Assembly: GCA_029857995.1 (NCBI GenBank)
Contig: JAOUFZ010000099.1
Coordinates: 1 to 5,999, forward strand
Direction: 5' to 3'
DNA length: 5,999 nt
DNA from: Dehalococcoidia bacterium
GTDB taxonomy: Bacteria > Chloroflexota > Dehalococcoidia > GIF9 > AB-539-J10
Notes under the pieces: model-generated
What the model was told of the DNA's origin: nothing
Databases searched by the model: none
The model's input: only the letters and a program-made list of their open reading frames with translations
Shown here: in pieces, positions 1-5,486 of the stretch
Numbering within the stretch: position 1 is the stretch's first letter
Layout of the letters: every line of letters starts with the position of its first letter
Position numbers and translations under genes: made by a program

Positions 1-328
<328 letters not shown>

Positions 329-330
<2 letters not shown>

Positions 331-423
331 GGTGATGTAGAGTACTGGGTTATACGAAGAGGCCCACCCACCAGTGCAAGGGTGAGCCACCTGCCCAGAA
401 CAAGACATCATACTCGCCACCCT
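329..423 (+). other. Candidate structured RNA segment following the CFI-box gene
   Basis: This stretch can fold into a nested set of helices that I paired by eye: 329-334 with 418-423 (AGGGTG/CACCCT), 335-338 with 405-408, 342-343 with 400-401, 345-349 with 394-398 (CTGGG/CCCAG), and an inner hairpin of 361-363 plus 365-369 with 380-384 plus 386-388 around a 10-base loop. It runs straight into the intrinsic terminator at 424. The segment GAGCCACCTGCC at 384-395 resembles a cobalamin riboswitch B12 box (GCCAGGAGACCTGCC) lacking the central GGAGA. AGTGCAA at 373-379 loosely recalls the 5' core of that family. The rest of the cobalamin core is absent and no cobalamin gene lies downstream. It may be a small RNA, a deleted riboswitch relic, or simply an mRNA 3' end. 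The pairing is seen in the sequence; the RNA identity is a guess. Confidence 0.3.
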
Positions 424-458
424 AAGAGCCGACCGTGCCAGACGCGGTCGGCTCTTTT
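424..458 (+). terminator. Intrinsic terminator (12-bp perfect stem)
   Basis: Bases 424-435 (AAGAGCCGACCG) are the exact reverse complement of 445-456. They enclose a 9-base loop that can tighten further through U-G and G-C pairs. The stem is GC-rich at the tip and A-rich at the base and ends in TTTT (455-458) before GATG. The U-tract is short but the stem is very strong. It lies 94 bases after the CFI-box stop and reads correctly only on the plus strand, since the minus-strand exit lacks a T-run. It probably ends the CFI-box transcript or the candidate RNA before it. Confidence 0.75.
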
Positions 459-514
459 GATGTCATTCTACTGGCACGCGCGATGAGCCGACTGACTCTG
501 ACGCTTGTCAATCG

Positions 515-644
515 GATTGCCACACACCTTTCAGGTGCTCACAATGACACATGGGTGCCGTTGCGAGGAGCCGCAGGCGACGAAGCAATCTCAGTGGGGA
601 CAGGGGATTGCCACGCCCCGACAAGTCGGGGCCCGCAATGACAG
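515..644. repeat. Dispersed intergenic repeat, three units in alternating orientation
   Basis: Three related units lie in tandem. Unit A (515-549) starts GATTGCCAC and ends CACAATGACA. Unit B (560-592) is inverted, starting GTTGCGAGGAGC and ending GAAGCAATCTC. Unit C (606-644) again starts GATTGCCAC and ends CGCAATGACAG. Each unit carries its own different central inverted repeat: CACCT/AGGTG in A, GCC/GGC in B, and CCCCGAC/GTCGGGG in C. This matches a repeat seen between genes in many bacterial genomes, including anaerobe metagenomes, and often mistranslated into spurious short proteins. No transposase is present, so it is a non-autonomous, MITE-like or extragenic palindromic element. Flanking 459-514 and 645-800 show no gene. 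One weak bulged hairpin, CATCG 712-716 with CGATG 735-739, is the only other structure I see there. Confidence 0.75.
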
Positions 645-800
645 AAAAGTGGGCGGGGACGAGCCCAGCTCCTGTAAGCCTGATGAATCGGGCAACCATT
701 TATTCAACCGGCATCGCCAAGACAGAGAGGTGTCCGATGTCCCTTGCTTCTCAGTGCAGTGACCTGGAACAATTTGTATCACAGGCTTGGGAAACAGGGG

Positions 801-806
801 TATAAT
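801..806 (+). promoter_or_regulatory. -10 box (TATAAT) upstream of the PolX gene
   Basis: A perfect TATAAT at 801-806 lies 33 bases before the polymerase ATG. The -35 region is poor: the best match, TTGTAT at 774-779, is 21 bases away, so this is a tentative promoter supported by the -10 hexamer and its position. The short purine-rich leader that follows carries GAGAGG-like Shine-Dalgarno sequence (about 824-830), 9 bases from the ATG at 840. Confidence 0.5.
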
Positions 807-839
807 AAATAAAGGAGTGGAGGGGAGAGGGCGAACAAT

Positions 840-2564
840 ATGAAAAACAGCGAGGTGGCCAAGGTATTTCAGGATATTGCTGACCTTCTGGAGCTTAAGG
901 GAGAGAACGTCTTTAAGATTCGCGCCTACCAGAAGGCAGCCCGGGCTATCGAGCACTACCCCAGGGAATTAGAGGCTATGATTGACGAAGGAGAGGACTT
1001 GCAGAGCATTGCCGGCGTGGGTGAGGCAATAGCTAAGAAGGCCACCGAGCTGATAGCAACCGGTAAGCTGGGTTATTATGAGAATCTGAAGGTGGACTTT
1101 CCCCAGGGGATAACCAATCTCCTGGCCATACCGGGGATTGGCCCCAAGACGGCTAACAAGCTTTCCAGCGAATTAGGGATAAGCTCGGTAGATGAACTGG
1201 AGCGAGCAATCAATGAAGGGCGAGTGGCCCAGCTCTTCCGCCTTGGCGATAAGACCGCTGATAATATCCTGCACCAAATCCAGGCATTGCGCCGCAAAGA
1301 CCAGCGCATCCCCATTGGCGAAGCTTTGCCCATTGTCGAGGAAATTATAGCTGCCCTCAGCTCCATCCCCGGCGTGAGAAATCTCACTGCTGCCGGCAGC
1401 TTGCGGCGCTTTCGGGAAACAGTGGGTGATATTGACCTGATGGGCACCGCCGATAGCCCCAACGAGGTCATAGATGCTTTTGTGGCCCTGCCTCTCGTAA
1501 GGCAGGTGCTGGCCCAGGGGTCAACCAAAGCCAGTGTTATTGTCAGCGGCGGATTGCAGGTTGACTTGAGGATGGTGGAGCATGATTCCTTCGGTTCTCT
1601 ACTCCAATATTTTACCGGCAGCAAACAGCACAACATTGCCCTGAGAGAGAGATGGCATAAGCAGGGTCTAAAGCTGAGTGAATATGGGATAACCGTCATA
1701 GCTACGGGCAAGCTGGAAAAGTTTACCACGGAGGAGGCATTCTATCATCGCCTGGGGCTTCAGTACATTCCGCCAGAACTCAGAGAGGCTCAGGGTGAAA
1801 TAGAGAAAGCTGAGCAGGGAGCTATACCCAAGCTCGTGGAGTTGTCTGACATAAAGGGAGACCTTCATACGCACACTGAATGGAGTGATGGGCATGATTC
1901 CATCGAGGAACTGGCTCGGGCAGCCCAGGATATGGGCTATCAATATATCGCAATCACGGAACATTCCGCAGGACGTGGCATTGCTCACGGTCTCGACGTG
2001 GAGAGGCTGAGGGAACAAGTTGCTGAAATCAAAGCTCTTAACGAGCGCCTAAGCGGAATTCGTGTACTCACGGGCATCGAGGTTGATATTCGGGCAGACG
2101 GTAGCCTGGACCTGCCACACGAAATTCTATCCGAACTGGATATGGTGATTGCTGCCGTGCACTCGGCCATGAACCAGAGCGAGGAAAAGATGACCCGGCG
2201 AGTAATAGATGCCATAGAAAATCCCGATGTCGACATGATTGCCCACCCTACTTGCCGCCTTATAGGAGAGCGTGAGCCCGTAGCCATAGACTTGGAAGCC
2301 GTCTCCCACGCGGCAGCCAAGTATAATAAGATTGTGGAAATTAACGCTATGCCTGACCGCCTCGATTTAAAAGACACCCATGCTTTTCGCGCTCGAGAAT
2401 TGGGGGTAAAGCTCGCCATCGGGACCGATTCTCACAGCATCGCTCATCTAGGCTTTATGCGATTCGGGGTTGGCGTTGCGCGGCGCGCTTGGTGCGAGCC
2501 GCAGCACGTACTAAATGCACTGCCCCTGGCAAAATTGCTGGACTTCTTGAATAGGAAGAGATGA
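840..2564 (+). CDS. polX: DNA polymerase/3'-5' exonuclease PolX (PolX core plus PHP domain)
   Basis: This 574-residue protein matches the usual length of bacterial PolX (about 570). Residues 1-150 form the 8-kDa/helix-hairpin-helix part, with IAGVGEAIAKK near 57-67 and IPGIGPKTANK near 97-107 as DNA-binding hairpins. The polymerase palm follows: GSLRRFRETVGDID at 186-199 supplies the nucleotide-binding Gly-Ser and metal ligands Asp197 and Asp199, and Asp242 in VDLR is the third carboxylate. YFTGSK at 257-262 is the sugar-selecting motif of family X. Residues 338-570 are the PHP phosphoesterase domain with a full metal-ligand set: His343, His345, Asp350, His375, Glu414, His441, His469, Asp530 and His532. 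By family knowledge it fills short gaps in base excision repair, and the PHP domain gives Mn2+-dependent 3'-5' exonuclease (end-trimming) activity in the cytoplasm. Both active sites look intact. The ATG has a Shine-Dalgarno sequence about 9 bases upstream. A 120-base gap follows before the crotonase, so co-transcription is possible but not shown. Confidence 0.96.
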   Translation: MKNSEVAKVFQDIADLLELKGENVFKIRAYQKAARAIEHYPRELEAMIDEGEDLQSIAGVGEAIAKKATELIATGKLGYYENLKVDFPQGITNLLAIPGIGPKTANKLSSELGISSVDELERAINEGRVAQLFRLGDKTADNILHQIQALRRKDQRIPIGEALPIVEEIIAALSSIPGVRNLTAAGSLRRFRETVGDIDLMGTADSPNEVIDAFVALPLVRQVLAQGSTKASVIVSGGLQVDLRMVEHDSFGSLLQYFTGSKQHNIALRERWHKQGLKLSEYGITVIATGKLEKFTTEEAFYHRLGLQYIPPELREAQGEIEKAEQGAIPKLVELSDIKGDLHTHTEWSDGHDSIEELARAAQDMGYQYIAITEHSAGRGIAHGLDVERLREQVAEIKALNERLSGIRVLTGIEVDIRADGSLDLPHEILSELDMVIAAVHSAMNQSEEKMTRRVIDAIENPDVDMIAHPTCRLIGEREPVAIDLEAVSHAAAKYNKIVEINAMPDRLDLKDTHAFRARELGVKLAIGTDSHSIAHLGFMRFGVGVARRAWCEPQHVLNALPLAKLLDFLNRKR

Positions 2565-2671
2565 TTAACATCCCGGCTGTTCTTAGCTTAGATGGTGCTT
2601 TATTGCTGGAGGCACAGGGACATCCCCCAGAAATGCCAGTTCCCTGACAGGCTACCGAATAATCACGAAAA

Positions 2672-2678
2672 GAGGAGG
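2672..2678 (+). promoter_or_regulatory. Ribosome binding site fixing the crotonase start at 2685
   Basis: GAGGAGG at 2672-2678 sits 6 bases before the ATG at 2685. The open frame extends upstream to an ATG-like start at 2592, but that extension has no ribosome binding site and encodes 31 residues (Cys-Trp-Arg-His rich) unlike any crotonase N-terminus. The internal ATG is therefore the real start. Confidence 0.9.
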
Positions 2679-2684
2679 CTCATA

Positions 2685-3482
2685 ATGGCAAAACAGGACG
2701 TACTCTACACCAAGGAAGATAACATTGCCATAATAACGCTTAACCGTCCAGAGAAGTTGAATGCGCTGACACATGAAATGCTCTACAGGATTAATTCCAT
2801 TATCGAAGACGTTAAGAAGGAGGACAAGGTCAGAGCTGTCATACTGACCGGAGTCGGTCGTACCTTCTCGGCGGGAACCGATATCTCAGGCGAAGTGCCC
2901 CAGACAGCGGAGGTAGAGATAAATCTTATGAAAGAGAGAACCTCCACGGAGTACCGCCAGTCGTTATGGTTCTTCAACAGCATTCCCAAGCCGGTGATTT
3001 GCGCCATCAACGGGGCTGCCGTAGGCATCGCAGCCGAATTTTCACTACACTGCGATATCAGGATCGCTGCTGAGAGCGCCATGTGGGGACAGGTGTTCGT
3101 TTTGAGAGGCATGACCCCGGACACTGGCGCAGGGACTTATCTTCTACCTCGCATCGTGGGACTATCCAAAGCGTGCGAACTGGTATTCTCAGGAGATATC
3201 ATCGATGCTCAAGAGATGTTGCGAATAGGACTGGTGAGCAAAGTTGTGCCGGACGCAGAATTGATGCCCACAGCCAAGAAAATGGCCAGGAGGCTAACCA
3301 GAGGTGCCCCTTTAGCGATACAGATAGCCAAGCAACTGATGTACAGAGGCCTTGAGCAAACCATGGAAGCTCACCAGGAGGTCGCGCGCTACTGCTTCCA
3401 GTTGACCTGCAAGACAGAGGATGTCCAGGAAGGCGTCGCATCTTTCTTTGAAAAGAGAGAGCCTCGCTGGAAGGGCAAATAG
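2685..3482 (+). CDS. Enoyl-CoA hydratase/isomerase (crotonase) family protein
   Basis: The protein has 265 residues, normal for a single-domain crotonase. The N-terminal beta strand and NRPEKLNAL (20-28) are typical. FSAGTDI (61-67) and NGAAVGIAAE (109-118) form the CoA-binding/oxyanion-hole backbone, followed by the family signature CDIRIAAESA (123-132). The canonical hydratase has two catalytic Glu. The first position is Glu118 here. At the second, the usual PEILLG-type segment reads VFVLRG, so that Glu is Phe138. Asp146 in the TPDTGAG turn matches the catalytic Asp position of PaaG-like isomerases. A double-bond or epoxide isomerase activity on an acyl-CoA is thus as likely as hydration. 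The C-terminus TEDVQEG...FFEKREPRWKGK is the usual trimerising helix and tail. No membrane or signal segment is seen. I find no convincing promoter in the 120-base upstream gap, so it may be read through from polX. Family is certain; substrate and reaction are not. Confidence 0.93.
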   Translation: MAKQDVLYTKEDNIAIITLNRPEKLNALTHEMLYRINSIIEDVKKEDKVRAVILTGVGRTFSAGTDISGEVPQTAEVEINLMKERTSTEYRQSLWFFNSIPKPVICAINGAAVGIAAEFSLHCDIRIAAESAMWGQVFVLRGMTPDTGAGTYLLPRIVGLSKACELVFSGDIIDAQEMLRIGLVSKVVPDAELMPTAKKMARRLTRGAPLAIQIAKQLMYRGLEQTMEAHQEVARYCFQLTCKTEDVQEGVASFFEKREPRWKGK

Positions 3483-3572
3483 CTTGTCACCTTGTGCGTT
3501 GAAACAGAGGATCATCTTGAAGGCTGGCGGGCTTTCGTGGAGAAGAGAGTGCCTGTTCTCAAGGGGAAATAG
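3483..3572 (+). pseudogene. Relic of a second crotonase C-terminus
   Basis: Immediately after the TAG of the crotonase, in the same frame, 29 codons run to another TAG at 3570-3572. From residue 7 they read as a canonical crotonase tail (ETEDHLEG..AF.EKR.P..KGK). Aligned by hand to the last 23 residues of the intact gene, 13 are identical and both copies end in TAG, but only about half of the codons match. The relic keeps the common LC-x-x-TEDH-x-EG pattern, which the intact gene has altered. It therefore looks like the tail of a diverged paralogue rather than a recent copy of its neighbour. No start codon, ribosome binding site or catalytic part is present. The simplest reading is that a tandem paralogue was lost by deletion. 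Confidence 0.8.
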
Positions 3573-3615
3573 GAACACTTAGGCCTGCCTGAATGTGCTG
3601 GAATAGCCGCTTGAA

Positions 3616-3646
3616 TGCTATAATCAGATCAAATATCACAAGGAGG
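3616..3646 (+). promoter_or_regulatory. Extended -10 promoter and ribosome binding site of the FMN enzyme gene
   Basis: TGCTATAAT at 3616-3624 is a perfect -10 hexamer with the TGn extension, which can compensate for the absence of a recognisable -35 (the 17-base position reads TGCTGG). AGGAGG at 3641-3646 lies 7 bases before the ATG at 3654. Transcription would start near 3631, leaving a leader of only about 20-25 bases, so no leader-based control is expected. Confidence 0.65.
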
Positions 3647-3653
3647 AAAAACG

Positions 3654-4661
3654 ATGTTTAAGACACGTATAACCGAGCTTTTAGGTATCAAATATCCTAT
3701 CACCCAAGGCGGAATGATGTGGCTTTCCCGGGCGGAGCTGGTAGCTGCAGTGTCCAACGCTGGGGCGCTCGGCATCCTAACGGCATTTACATTTCCAACC
3801 CCCGCGGAACTGGCGGCTGAAATCAAGAAGACCAGAGCGCTTACCGACAAACCCTTCGGAGTAAATATAACACTGTTGCCCACTCTTCGCCCCGTGGATA
3901 TCGACGGCTATGTAAGTGCGGTTATCGATTCCGGAGCAAAGATTGTGGAAACAGCCGGCAGAAGCCCGGAGCAATATATGGAGCGTCTCAAGGCAGCTGG
4001 AGTTAAGGTGATACACAAGTGTACCGCAGTACGCTTCGCTCGTACCGCTCAGCGAATAGGGTGCGATGCCGTCAGCATTGATGGTTTCGAGTGCGCCGGT
4101 GCACCCGGTGAGGAGGACGTTACCTCCCTCGTCCTGATTCCGTTAACTGTCGATGCTGTGGACATTCCCGTCATCGCCTCTGGAGGCTTTGGCGACGGGC
4201 GTGGCCTTGTGGCCGCCCTGGCACTGGGAGCAAGCGGGATTAATATGGGCACTCGATTTATGGCGACACAAGAGTGTGCTATCCATCCCAAGGTGAAGGA
4301 ATGGCTGGTTAAGTCGTCGGAACGCGATACCATGTTCGTGATGCGTTCTTTACGTAACACTGAGAGAGTATTGAGGAATGCCACTGCTGAAAAGGTGGTT
4401 GAGATGGAAAAAAGGAGTGCGACTTTGGAGGAATTAGCGTCGCTCCTCAGTGGTAAGAGGGGGCTGGAGGTTTACGAGACGGGTGCACTTGACCAAGGAT
4501 TAGTGGCTTGTGGGCAGGTAATAGGCCTTGTTCATGATATTCCCACGGTCAAGGAGTTGATAGACAGGATAATCAAGGAAGCCGAAGAGGTTATCTCCAG
4601 GATAGCCGCCCACGACACCTTCAAGCCTCTGCGCAAGCCGAGCGACGTCGCAAAGCAGTAG
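3654..4661 (+). CDS. Nitronate monooxygenase / NADH:quinone reductase family FMN protein
   Basis: This 335-residue TIM-barrel flavoprotein belongs to the nitronate monooxygenase (2-nitropropane dioxygenase)/FabK superfamily. The N-terminus has the hallmark KYPITQGGM (13-21), followed by AVSNAGALGIL (32-42) and KPFGVNI (66-72). ASGGFGDGRGL (175-185) and GINMGTRF (195-202) are the FMN-phosphate binding loops. GFECAG.PGEEDV (144-156), with GRGLVAALALGA downstream, resembles the PA1024-type NADH:quinone reductase branch as I remember it. In that branch and in true nitronate monooxygenases the residue after CAG is His; here it is Ala150 (codon GCA). Loss of this base argues against simple nitronate oxidation and leaves NAD(P)H-dependent reduction of quinones or enones as alternatives. 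No signal peptide is visible, so it is cytoplasmic. It has its own promoter and no close partner gene. Superfamily is secure; the reaction is not. Confidence 0.9.
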   Translation: MFKTRITELLGIKYPITQGGMMWLSRAELVAAVSNAGALGILTAFTFPTPAELAAEIKKTRALTDKPFGVNITLLPTLRPVDIDGYVSAVIDSGAKIVETAGRSPEQYMERLKAAGVKVIHKCTAVRFARTAQRIGCDAVSIDGFECAGAPGEEDVTSLVLIPLTVDAVDIPVIASGGFGDGRGLVAALALGASGINMGTRFMATQECAIHPKVKEWLVKSSERDTMFVMRSLRNTERVLRNATAEKVVEMEKRSATLEELASLLSGKRGLEVYETGALDQGLVACGQVIGLVHDIPTVKELIDRIIKEAEEVISRIAAHDTFKPLRKPSDVAKQ

Positions 4662-4710
4662 CTCTGTCAATCTATAGATAGATTCGCAACGGCAGGGATT
4701 GCTGTGGGAT

Positions 4711-4746
4711 GATGCCAGAGGATTCTGCATCTTGAGCCCTCGGGCT
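4711..4746. promoter_or_regulatory. Two adjacent dyads overlapping the -35 of the next gene
   Basis: GATGC and AGA at 4711-4719 pair with TCT and GCATC at 4724-4731 (8 pairs, one bulged C, loop GGAT). This ends exactly where the -35 box begins. AGCCC 4735-4739 and GGGCT 4742-4746 form a second dyad inside the promoter spacer. The first has no T-run beyond two bases, so it is a poor terminator for the gene upstream. Both could be operator half-sites. Another short dyad, AATCTAT/ATAGATT, lies at 4669-4684, just after the FMN enzyme's stop. These are visible symmetries; binding is speculation. Confidence 0.3.
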
Positions 4747-4760
4747 AGTGGAGATATAAT
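4732..4760 (+). promoter_or_regulatory. Promoter TTGAGC-17-TATAAT for the unrecognised gene
   Basis: TTGAGC at 4732-4737 and a perfect TATAAT at 4755-4760 are separated by exactly 17 bases, the best sigma-70-type match in the window. The predicted transcription start is near 4767, about 28 bases before the preferred GTG start at 4795. Confidence 0.75.
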
Positions 4761-4781
4761 ATAGCTTTCCGCAACAGTCGC

Positions 4782-4786
4782 GGAGG
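4782..4786 (+). promoter_or_regulatory. Ribosome binding site choosing GTG 4795 over GTG 4786
   Basis: GGAGG at 4782-4786 stands 8 bases before the GTG at 4795, a normal spacing. The alternative in-frame GTG at 4786 overlaps the Shine-Dalgarno sequence itself and has no other site upstream. The shorter protein (228 rather than 231 residues) is preferred. Confidence 0.75.
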
Positions 4787-4794
4787 TGGCTGGA

Positions 4795-5481
4795 GTGTCG
4801 CATAGAGATACTCAGGCAATCCAAGCACTAAAAGATGGTATTGCTGAAGGCAGGAACTGGTATGTGGCCCTGCTGGAAGCCGTTCGTCTCTGGAGTAGTC
4901 CTGGAGAGGACTATGCCGGGCGGCATTATCAGTATCTTGTTGACAACGAAGCTTTCGATTGGCTTGTCCTGACGGAAAGGCTGTGTGAAGAGCTCGATGG
5001 ACTTATTCCCGAAAAAGAGCGGACAAATCTTCTCTTCTTCGGTATACCACCAATAGAATTATCTAAAGACGAATTTAAGAACCTGCTCGGTACTTCTAAA
5101 TACCAGGCTCACCTCAACTATTTCTATGGCATTCTTGTTGAAAGGTTTCTCCTGCTGTCTGTCACCGAAGAGATACGAAAGAAAAAGAGAGTTCTAGGCG
5201 TGAACAACGATAATGGGGTAGTTGACGAGGCCTACCAGCGTATTTATGGCGCCAATCAGTCCGCCCTTTTAAAGCAATTCAGAAAGGAAAGACATTATCG
5301 TCAGCTCAGGTCTATAAGACTGACCGAGCTTAATGAATTTACCTATTGGCTGTTTAAATATCGTATAAAAATGCGCGATAAATCCTGCGTGGCAAGCGAT
5401 ACCAAAAAAGGCCTGGCAAAGTTGCGCGAACTGTTAGACCTCAAAGCCAGGCCAGTTTACCATTCCCCTTGTGAAGGCTGA
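4795..5481 (+). CDS. Hypothetical protein, 228 residues, no recognised family
   Basis: I do not recognise this protein. It is a soluble-looking, probably mostly helical, charged polypeptide without a signal peptide. The only strongly hydrophobic patch is around residues 107-123 (Tyr/Phe/Leu-rich, interrupted by Glu116 and Arg117), more like a buried helix than a membrane span. A basic stretch follows (IRKKKR, 127-132), and a second basic aromatic region lies at 159-194 (QFRKERHYRQLRS, then YWLFKYRIKMR), which could contact nucleic acid or another acidic partner. There are three Cys (64, 198, 226), too scattered for an obvious zinc site. Coding quality is good: a clean promoter, a good ribosome binding site with a GTG start, and an uninterrupted frame to TGA. 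It is convergent with valS, with only 5 bases between the stops, and its last 80 bases contain the presumed valS terminator. Function unknown. Confidence 0.85.
   Translation: MSHRDTQAIQALKDGIAEGRNWYVALLEAVRLWSSPGEDYAGRHYQYLVDNEAFDWLVLTERLCEELDGLIPEKERTNLLFFGIPPIELSKDEFKNLLGTSKYQAHLNYFYGILVERFLLLSVTEEIRKKKRVLGVNNDNGVVDEAYQRIYGANQSALLKQFRKERHYRQLRSIRLTELNEFTYWLFKYRIKMRDKSCVASDTKKGLAKLRELLDLKARPVYHSPCEG
5404..5453 (-). terminator. Probable valS terminator inside the convergent gene
   Basis: Read on the minus strand, GGCCTGGC (5453-5446) pairs perfectly with GCCAGGCC (5417-5410) and is followed at once by six T (5409-5404). The 28-base interior can form a second small hairpin, AGTT/AACT (5432-5429 with 5423-5420) around CGCGC. 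It begins 34 bases after the valS stop, an ordinary terminator distance, although the large interior loop weakens it. On the plus strand no T-run follows, so it should act only on minus-strand transcripts. Confidence 0.6.
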
Positions 5482-5486
5482 GCCTG

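Noticed and set aside
331..420. Possible tRNA or fluoride riboswitch (GGTGATG motif)
   Set aside because: No cloverleaf or T-loop; the downstream CTGAT-type fluoride riboswitch element is missing.
712..739. CATCG...CGATG with inner GACA/TGTC, a bulged hairpin upstream of the polX promoter
   Set aside because: Short stems with a 4-base bulge, expected by chance in a region this long.
435..805. Several short open frames of 60-85 residues on both strands in the intergenic region
   Set aside because: They lie across the terminator and the dispersed repeat. Translations such as the Arg-Ser-Asn-Leu-Ser-Gly-Asp type are the familiar spurious products of this repeat, and none has a ribosome binding site.
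591..956. Minus-strand frame of 121 residues overlapping the repeat and the start of polX
   Set aside because: It is antisense to the conserved PolX N-terminus and has no family features.
1076..1729. Minus-strand frame of 217 residues inside polX
   Set aside because: It is a shadow of the PolX coding strand, which carries all the conserved catalytic motifs; low-complexity composition and no start signals.
2615..2646. CAGGGA/TCCCTG inverted repeat between polX and the crotonase gene
   Set aside because: Six pairs around a 20-base loop with no T-run; too weak to call a terminator or operator.
2592..2684. Upstream extension of the crotonase by 31 residues
   Set aside because: No ribosome binding site, atypical composition, and a strong GAGGAGG 6 bases before the internal ATG at 2685.
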